Positions 1-5,177 of a DNA stretch of 7,245 nt are shown here, piece by piece. The position numbers were made by a program, and so were the translations under genes. This DNA comes from CAZOWL01 sp964583605 (GTDB lineage Bacteria > Pseudomonadota > Gammaproteobacteria > Chromatiales > Chromatiaceae). Below the pieces are notes generated by a model. That model had not been told where the DNA came from and searched no databases. It was given only the letters and a program-made list of their open reading frames with translations. The stretch lies in assembly GCA_964583605.1 (NCBI GenBank), contig CAZOWL010000142.1, positions 1 to 7,245 of the forward strand, read 5' to 3'. Each line of letters opens with the position of its first letter. Positions within the stretch are counted from its first letter, which is position 1.

Positions 1-476
1 GGCGAGGCGACGTTTCATCGTCCGGGGTGGGTCGGCTCGCCCCATGATCGTTAGCGCCCGGCTAGTACTCCGAACGTGCTGCCAGGAATGGCTCGGCGCA
101 AGGACGATTGCGCGCCCGCGGCGTCCCACGTCCCCGCGAGTGGTATCGACGGCGAAACGGCGTAGCCTGATTGAGACAAGCCGATACCGCAGCCGCGTCG
201 AACAGGGTAGAATCGCCCCGCGTTTTTTTCCGGTGAATGTCCGGCTCACGCAGAGGACGCTGAGTGATTTCCGTGTCGCCCAAGCCCATCGCGGCATCCG
301 AAGCCCCGGTCTTCATTCCCCGTGTTCTGGTCATCCCGGCAGACGAGACGGCGCGACTTGTCAGCTCGCCAACATGAGCGCGGCCGATCAGCGCGACGCG
401 CAGCGGATCTAGATGCTCGATCAGCATCACCACCGGACAACTTCCCCGATTCCAGAACAAGGTCAATAGGCAGAGC
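1..476. other. Gene-poor region upstream of the etf operon
   Basis: No protein here is recognisable on either strand; the open frames that cross it have arginine-rich, low-complexity compositions typical of shadow frames in GC-rich DNA. Visible signals are a TAGAAT hexamer at 208-213 that could be a -10 element, a run of seven T at 223-229 just after a CCCCGCG stretch, and an AGAGGA ribosome-binding-like site at 252-257 in front of a GTG at 264 that opens a 37-codon frame ending at TGA 375-377. That frame's stop overlaps an ATG at 374 (12 codons), and another ATG at 413 opens an 18-codon frame ending just before etfB. The region probably carries the promoter and leader of the etf operon, but it could also contain the remains of a broken small gene. 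At the left edge GGCGAG (1-6) and CTCGCC (35-40) form a weak inverted repeat. Confidence 0.5.
208..213 (+). promoter_or_regulatory. Possible -10 element of the etf operon promoter
   Basis: TAGAAT differs from the sigma-70 consensus TATAAT at one position and is followed by a GC-rich discriminator. No good -35 hexamer lies 16-18 bases upstream (the bases there read about TACCGC); a TTGAGA at 171-176 is too far away. If it is used, the transcript would begin near 220 and carry a leader of about 255 bases before etfB. This is a motif match only. Confidence 0.22.
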
Positions 477-1367
477 ATGAGCTACCATTCCGTCGTAATG
501 GTGAAACAGGTGCCAGACACCGCCAACATCTCGGGCCAGGTCATGAAGCCGGATGGCACCGTCAACCGCAGCAAGCTCCCCACTGTTTTCAACCCTGAAG
601 ATAAGGTCGCGCTCGAGCTCGCGCTGCAGCTTCGGGATCGATATGGCGGGACGGTGCGGGTCATCACGATGGGACCCCTGAAGGCCTCGGACCTGCTGCG
701 CGATTGTCTCTACATGGGCGCCGACGAGGCCTTTTTGGTCAGCGACCGGCGATTCGCCGGTGCCGACACGCTGGCGACGTCCTACGTCCTCGCCGAAGCG
801 CTGCGCAAGCTCGCCCCGTATGACCTCATCTTCGCCGGACGGCAAGCGATTGACGGGGATACCGCCCAGGTCGGACCGCAGACCGCCGAGAAACTGGGGC
901 TGCCACAGATCACCTACGCCGAGGGCATTATCGAAGCAAACGGCGAGAAGCTCACGGTCAGACGCAAGATCGACCAAGGCTACGAAGTGCTGGAAGGCAC
1001 CCTTCCGCTGCTGATGACTGTCGTGAAAGATGCGGCCGTGCCGCGTCCGTTCCGCGCCAAGCGGGTCATGGCGTTCAAGAACGCCCACACGCTTCTCGAG
1101 CTCGAGAAGATGGCCGACGCGAATTCACTGCTCTATGTTGATCAGCTGAAGGAGGAGTACGTCGCCAAAGGTCTTTTTATCCCGACCTTTACGGCCGACG
1201 ATCTGGATGTCGATCTTAGCCGGTGCGGCCTCTCCGGCTCACCTACGAAGGTCCACAAGATTGAGTCCGTCGTCTTGGGCGCGGGTGAGCATGAAGACAT
1301 ACCAGCCACGAAAGACGGGATGTACACGCTCATCGATAAACTGATGGAAGATCACATCTTCGGATAA
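477..1367 (+). CDS. etfB: Electron transfer flavoprotein subunit beta (bifurcating-type signatures)
   Basis: This is the small subunit of a soluble cytoplasmic flavoprotein that passes electrons between acyl-CoA dehydrogenases and another partner. The 296-residue product opens with the family's VKQVPDT motif (residues 9-15), followed by FNPEDKVALE (38-47) and the nucleotide-binding region. The stretch GADTLATSY (95-103) and especially AIDGDTAQVGP (124-134) match, from memory, the EtfB of NADH-linked bifurcating complexes such as clostridial Bcd-Etf and CarCDE, whereas ordinary ETFs have a bulkier, AMP-binding form such as DDDCNQTG. The C-terminal RCGLSGSPTKV (249-259) also fits the former group. 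At 296 residues it is longer than the usual 250-265, mainly through extra sequence at about 201-236. The ATG at 477 is chosen because the family N-terminus starts there; AGG at 468-470 is a weak ribosome-binding site. First gene of the operon, five bases before etfA. Confidence 0.95.
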   Translation: MSYHSVVMVKQVPDTANISGQVMKPDGTVNRSKLPTVFNPEDKVALELALQLRDRYGGTVRVITMGPLKASDLLRDCLYMGADEAFLVSDRRFAGADTLATSYVLAEALRKLAPYDLIFAGRQAIDGDTAQVGPQTAEKLGLPQITYAEGIIEANGEKLTVRRKIDQGYEVLEGTLPLLMTVVKDAAVPRPFRAKRVMAFKNAHTLLELEKMADANSLLYVDQLKEEYVAKGLFIPTFTADDLDVDLSRCGLSGSPTKVHKIESVVLGAGEHEDIPATKDGMYTLIDKLMEDHIFG

Positions 1368-1372
1368 ATCGC

Positions 1373-2392
1373 ATGAAAGAGACCAAACAGCAGGTCTGGG
1401 TGTTCATTGAGCAGCGCGAGGGCAAGCCTGCCGATGTCAGCCTGGAGCTGCTCTCCAAGGGGCGTAAGCTCGCCGAAAGCCTACATGGCGAATTGAAGGC
1501 AGTGCTCATTGGCCATGAAGTCGAAGACCTCGCCGCCGAGATGTTTCTATACGGCGCGGTTGAAGTGCTGGTGGCCGATCATCCCGACCTAAAGCACTAC
1601 AGTACGTTGCCCTACAGCCGGATCGTCAGCGAGCTGGTGGACCGGCATCAGCCGCGCATCGTCCTGTTTGGCGCGACCTTTGTCGGTCGAGACCTGGCGC
1701 CGCGTGTGGCCTCCCATACCCGGAGCGGTCTGACCGCCGATTGCACGGATCTGCAGATCTCTGACGTGACCTACCTGCGGCAGGATTACTCGCAACTCCT
1801 GCTGCAGATCCGCCCGGCCTTCGGCGGCAACATCATCGCGACCATCATCTGCCCGGATTCGCCGGTACAGATGGCGACGGTGCGCGAGGGCGTCATGGAG
1901 AAGATCCCCGTCAGCGACCCTGTTGCCGGACGCATCACACCGATCCCGTATACGCCCGACAGCGCCGACGGGCTGGTGCGCATCATCGCGCGGTACCGTG
2001 AGGAGAAGAAGGTCGATCTCAAAGCCGCCCCCATTATCGTGTCTGGGGGCTATGGGATGGGAAACTTCCAGAATTTCCAGATCCTGTACGAGCTGGCCCA
2101 TGTCATCGGTGGCGAGGTGGCTGGCACGCGCGCGGCGGTAGACGCTGGCTTCATCGACCATGACCGCCAGGTAGGACAAACCGGCGTCACCGTGCGCCCC
2201 AAGCTCTACATCGCCTGCGGCATTTCCGGGGCGATCCAGCACCGGGCCGGCATGCAGGAGGCCAACAAGATCATTGCGATCAATTCGGACCCAGAAGCCC
2301 CGATCTTCGATATCTGCCATTACCGCATCGTCGGCGATGTGATGGAGGTGATCCCTATGCTGATCGACGCCTACAAGCACAAGTTAAAGTAG
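1373..2392 (+). CDS. etfA: Electron transfer flavoprotein subunit alpha
   Basis: Large subunit of the ETF heterodimer, which contributes most of the FAD site. The protein has 339 residues, near the family norm. The N-terminal half (about 8-190) is the pseudo-nucleotide-binding domain. The C-terminal FAD domain is clear: VSGGYGMGNFQNF (223-235), TRAAVDAGF (252-260), RQVGQTG (265-271), LYIACGISGAIQH (278-290) and INSDPEAPIF (303-312). Arg253, Thr270 and His290 sit where family members have their flavin-contacting Arg, Thr and His. Residue 227 is Tyr where most family members have Arg (SGGRG). The form VRPKLYIACGISGAIQH is like that of NADH-linked ETFs of anaerobes. The gene starts five bases after etfB and ends seven bases before the acyl-CoA dehydrogenase, so the three are almost certainly co-transcribed and perhaps translationally coupled, since both ribosome-binding sites are weak. 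Confidence 0.95.
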   Translation: MKETKQQVWVFIEQREGKPADVSLELLSKGRKLAESLHGELKAVLIGHEVEDLAAEMFLYGAVEVLVADHPDLKHYSTLPYSRIVSELVDRHQPRIVLFGATFVGRDLAPRVASHTRSGLTADCTDLQISDVTYLRQDYSQLLLQIRPAFGGNIIATIICPDSPVQMATVREGVMEKIPVSDPVAGRITPIPYTPDSADGLVRIIARYREEKKVDLKAAPIIVSGGYGMGNFQNFQILYELAHVIGGEVAGTRAAVDAGFIDHDRQVGQTGVTVRPKLYIACGISGAIQHRAGMQEANKIIAINSDPEAPIFDICHYRIVGDVMEVIPMLIDAYKHKLK

Positions 2393-2399
2393 TCGAGCC

Positions 2400-4121
2400 A
2401 TGGCCAATTATTTCACCGACAACACCGACCTCCTGTTCCACTTCGACCGCCTGCAGCTCGAGGACGTCGTCGACATCGCCGAGCATGGCTACCGGGAGGC
2501 AGCCCAATATGACTACGCGCCAGCCGACTACCAGGACGCTTTGGACAACTATCGCAAGGTGCTGGAGATCGTCGGGGACATCACGGCCAACACGGTCGCT
2601 CCGCAGGCCGCCGCGGTGGACGAAGAGGGAAGCCATTTCGTCGATGGCCAGGTCATCTACGCAAAAGGCATCCAGGAGGCCCTGAAGCGACTGACCGAGG
2701 CCGAGCTGATGGGCTTTACGCTACCGCGGCGCTACGGCGGCCTCAACCTGCCCACGACCATTTACACAATGGCCATCGAGATGGTTGCCCGCGCCGAGGC
2801 CTCGTTGATGAACCTCTTCGGTCTGCAAGACATCGCCGAAACCATCAATAAGTACGGTGACGAGGAGCAGCGCCAGGAGTTCCTGCCGCAGTTCGCGAGC
2901 GGGGCCGCCACCGGCGCGATGGCGCTCACGGAGCCCGATGCCGGGTCGGACCTACAGGCGGTCAACATGGCCGCGTATCAGGACGATGACGGCCAATGGC
3001 GTCTCAAAGGCGTCAAGCGTTTCATCACCAACGGCAACGCCGACATCCTCCTGGTGCTGGCCCGATCTGAGCCGGGGACCAAAGACGGCCGGGGCCTGAG
3101 CCTCTTCGCCTGCTATGGGCGGGACAACGTCAAGGTCCGGCGCATCGAAAACAAGCTCGGGATCCATGGCTCGCCGACCTGTGAGCTGCAGTTCAACGAC
3201 ACGCCGGCGCAGCTCATCGGCAAGCGAAAGTTTGGACTGATCAAATACGTGATGGACATGATGAACGGCGCGCGTCTCGGCGTCGCCGCCCAGGCATTAG
3301 GTATCTCGCAGGCCGCATATGAGGAGGCGCTGCGCTATGCCAAGGCGCGCGAGCAGTTCGGCAAGTCCATCTACAACATCCCGGTCGTGACCAACCTTCT
3401 TATGGACATGCGCGTCACGCTGGAGAGCGACCGCTCGTTGCTCTACAGCGCCTGCCATTGGGTCGATCGGCGCAACAAGCTCGAAGAAAAGATCGAGGAG
3501 CTCAAGGCCGAGGGCAAGGATTCATCCGCGGAGACCGCCAAGCTCAAAGAGGCGACGCGCGCGGCCGCGCTCCTGACGCCGATGGCCAAGTACGTGTTGA
3601 GCGAGAACGCCAACAAGATCACCTACGACGCCCTGCAGGTCCACGGTGGGACCGGCTACATGCGGGAGTTCAATGTCGAGCGCCTGGCCCGCGACGCGCG
3701 CATCACCAACATCTACGAAGGGACCTCGCAGCTTCAAGTCGTCGCCGCTATTGGCGGGGTCATCAACGACATCTTCGGAGAGGACTTCGCGACCCGCGAG
3801 CAGAAGGAAAACCTAGGGAAGCTGGCCGGCCTGGCGGACGAGCTCAAAGAGCTCCGCGCGCTCTTCCTCGATTGCCTCAAATACGTCACCGAGACGACCG
3901 ACAAGCAGGTCCAAACCGTTGCGGCCAAGGAGCTGGTGGAGATGTACAGTTATCTCTACACCGGCTGGCTGCTGATCGACGAGGCCGAGACGGACGGCCG
4001 CAAGGTCTTCATCGCCCGCCGCTACATCCTGGGCGCCGCGGCCAAGGCGCGCCGCAACGCCGACGCGATCAAAAAGGACCTATTCGGGGACCTACTCTAT
4101 GCCGAAGAGGTCCTGATCTGA
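2400..4121 (+). CDS. Large acyl-CoA dehydrogenase family flavoprotein
   Basis: FAD enzyme that oxidises acyl-CoA to 2-enoyl-CoA, or runs in reverse, using the adjacent ETF as redox partner. The core is canonical: ALTEPDAGSD (175-184), VKRFITNGNAD (205-215), YAKAREQFGKSI (313-324) and VHGGTGYMREFNVERLARD (414-432). The following IYEGTSQLQ (438-446) holds Glu440, the position of the catalytic base in short- and medium-chain enzymes. At 573 residues it is much longer than the usual 380-400. There is an N-terminal extension of about 50 residues, a lysine/glutamate-rich helical insert at about 357-386 and a helical C-terminal extension of about 120 residues (from about 452). Similar extensions occur in the roughly 590-residue acyl-CoA dehydrogenase groups. 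No other fatty-acid or amino-acid degradation gene is in view, so the substrate cannot be told. Last gene of the operon; the ATG at 2400 lies seven bases after the etfA stop and has only a weak upstream ribosome-binding site. Confidence 0.93.
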   Translation: MANYFTDNTDLLFHFDRLQLEDVVDIAEHGYREAAQYDYAPADYQDALDNYRKVLEIVGDITANTVAPQAAAVDEEGSHFVDGQVIYAKGIQEALKRLTEAELMGFTLPRRYGGLNLPTTIYTMAIEMVARAEASLMNLFGLQDIAETINKYGDEEQRQEFLPQFASGAATGAMALTEPDAGSDLQAVNMAAYQDDDGQWRLKGVKRFITNGNADILLVLARSEPGTKDGRGLSLFACYGRDNVKVRRIENKLGIHGSPTCELQFNDTPAQLIGKRKFGLIKYVMDMMNGARLGVAAQALGISQAAYEEALRYAKAREQFGKSIYNIPVVTNLLMDMRVTLESDRSLLYSACHWVDRRNKLEEKIEELKAEGKDSSAETAKLKEATRAAALLTPMAKYVLSENANKITYDALQVHGGTGYMREFNVERLARDARITNIYEGTSQLQVVAAIGGVINDIFGEDFATREQKENLGKLAGLADELKELRALFLDCLKYVTETTDKQVQTVAAKELVEMYSYLYTGWLLIDEAETDGRKVFIARRYILGAAAKARRNADAIKKDLFGDLLYAEEVLI

Positions 4122-4251
4122 TACCAGGCCGCAGCAAGGCGGTCGTTGAGGCCCGCCAAGCGCCACGTCCATGGCGATCCGCGCCGTGCAGGACCATGAG
4201 ATGCGCTGCTCGCCACGGAGGTTTTCCCCTTCGCAGCTTTGTCGAGCCGAC

Positions 4252-5028
4252 TCAGCCCGTACCGAGTATGTGATAACCCGTGTCGACGTAGAGGATGTCC
4301 CCAGTAATCCCGCTCGCGAGGTCTGAGCAGAGGAAGGCCGCGGCATTCCCGACCTCCTCAGCGGTGACATTGCGCCGCATCGGCGTGTGCCGCTCGACCT
4401 GCTTGAGCATCGAGCGGAAGTGCGAGATGCCGGACGCCGCCAGCGTGTGGATCGGTCCCGACGAAATGGCGTTGACCCGTGTCCCCTCGGGCCCTAGCGA
4501 AGCAGCTAGATAGCGAACATTGGCCTCCAGGCTTGCCTTGGCTAGGCCCATGACGTTGTAGTTCGGCACCGCCCGAATGGCGCCGATGAAGCTCATCGTC
4601 AAGAGCGCGCCGTTGCGACCCGCCATCAGCGCCCGGCTGGCCTTTGCCATGGCCCCGAAGCTGTACGACGAGACCTCATGCGCCGCCGTGAAGCCGTCGC
4701 GTGTCAGCGCGTCGACATAATCGCCCGCCAACTCCTGGCGCGGGGCATAGGCAATCGAATGGACCACGGCATCTAACCCGTCCCAGTGCTCCTCCAGGGC
4801 CCCGAACAGGTGGGTGATCTGCCAATCCGTGCTCACATCGAGCGGAAGAACAATTTCCGTGCCAAGCTGCGCGGCGAGCTCCTCCACACGGTCCTTGAGC
4901 TTCTCGTTCTGATACGTCAGGGCGATGTCGGCCCCTTCCCGGCGCATCGCCGAGGCGCAACCCCACGCGATAGAGCGCGTGCTGGCGACACCGGTAACGA
5001 GGATCCGCTTACCGTTCAGAATACCCAT
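4252..5028 (-). CDS. fabI: NADH-dependent enoyl-[acyl-carrier-protein] reductase
   Basis: Reduces trans-2-enoyl-ACP to acyl-ACP, the last step of each fatty acid elongation round, in the cytoplasm. The 258-residue product aligns end to end with E. coli FabI (262 residues): GKRILVTGVAS (6-16) is the dinucleotide-binding loop, DVSTD (64-68) the adenine region, and PNYNVMGLAKAS (155-166) contains the catalytic Tyr157 and Lys164 of the Tyr-x6-Lys motif. RVNAISSGPIHTLAASGI (184-201) covers the substrate-binding loop. Two sites differ from E. coli: Phe147 stands where E. coli has Tyr146, and Ala93 where E. coli has Gly93, the site of a known triclosan-resistance change; alanine there is natural in many FabI proteins. 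The ATG at 5028 is preferred over an in-frame TTG at 5055 because MGILNGKRI matches the family start. There is no clear ribosome-binding site. It follows ppiD on the same strand after 149 bases and converges on the acyl-CoA dehydrogenase gene. Confidence 0.95.
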   Translation of the reverse strand: MGILNGKRILVTGVASTRSIAWGCASAMRREGADIALTYQNEKLKDRVEELAAQLGTEIVLPLDVSTDWQITHLFGALEEHWDGLDAVVHSIAYAPRQELAGDYVDALTRDGFTAAHEVSSYSFGAMAKASRALMAGRNGALLTMSFIGAIRAVPNYNVMGLAKASLEANVRYLAASLGPEGTRVNAISSGPIHTLAASGISHFRSMLKQVERHTPMRRNVTAEEVGNAAAFLCSDLASGITGDILYVDTGYHILGTG

Positions 5029-5085
5029 ATTGGCGTGGCAATATCTCAGATCCAATGGATGACGAGCCAGGAAGAGCTCGCGTCA

Positions 5086-5136
5086 CAGGCGCCTGACGGC
5101 ATCCCGGAGGCACTGCAGTGAGCGCTGGCACCGGGA
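5086..5136. repeat. Two 10-bp palindromes within a dyad, upstream of fabI
   Basis: The ppiD-fabI gap contains two perfect palindromes, CAGGCGCCTG (5086-5095) and CACTGCAGTG (5111-5120), with centres 25 bases apart. The second is followed directly by AGCGCT (5121-5126) and lies inside an outer pair TCCCGG (5102-5107) / CCGGGA (5131-5136). They lie about 58 to 108 bases before the fabI ATG. They could be operator sites, or RNA structure between ppiD and fabI. No T-rich tract follows on the minus strand, so a simple intrinsic terminator is unlikely. Confidence 0.4.
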
Positions 5137-5177
5137 AGATGTCCGATCACGGCCTGATAGTCTTCACCACGGTACGT

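Noticed and set aside
62..478. 138-codon minus-strand frame upstream of etfB
   Set aside because: No recognisable domain, no convincing ribosome-binding site, and it would start inside the etfB initiation region. It cannot be excluded completely, but it is not supported.
246..1088. 280-codon open frame on the minus strand opposite etfB
   Set aside because: It is antisense to a clearly conserved gene and its product is rich in Arg, Asp and His without recognisable motifs, as expected of a shadow frame in GC-rich DNA.
1589..2380. 263-codon open frame on the minus strand opposite etfA
   Set aside because: Shadow of the etfA coding frame; no family features and an Asp/His/Arg-rich composition.
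4170..4188. 7-bp hairpin in the gap between the convergent genes (CATGGCG / CGCCGTG, loop of five)
   Set aside because: It includes a wobble pair and has no T run on either side, so it is too weak to call a terminator.
3458..4273. 271-codon plus-strand frame overlapping the end of the acyl-CoA dehydrogenase and of fabI
   Set aside because: Its product is an Arg/Gly-rich frame-shifted reading of the dehydrogenase; the true frame has intact motifs to its stop.
5029..5055. Longer fabI from an in-frame TTG at 5055
   Set aside because: It would add nine residues not present in the family; the ATG at 5028 matches the conserved N-terminus.
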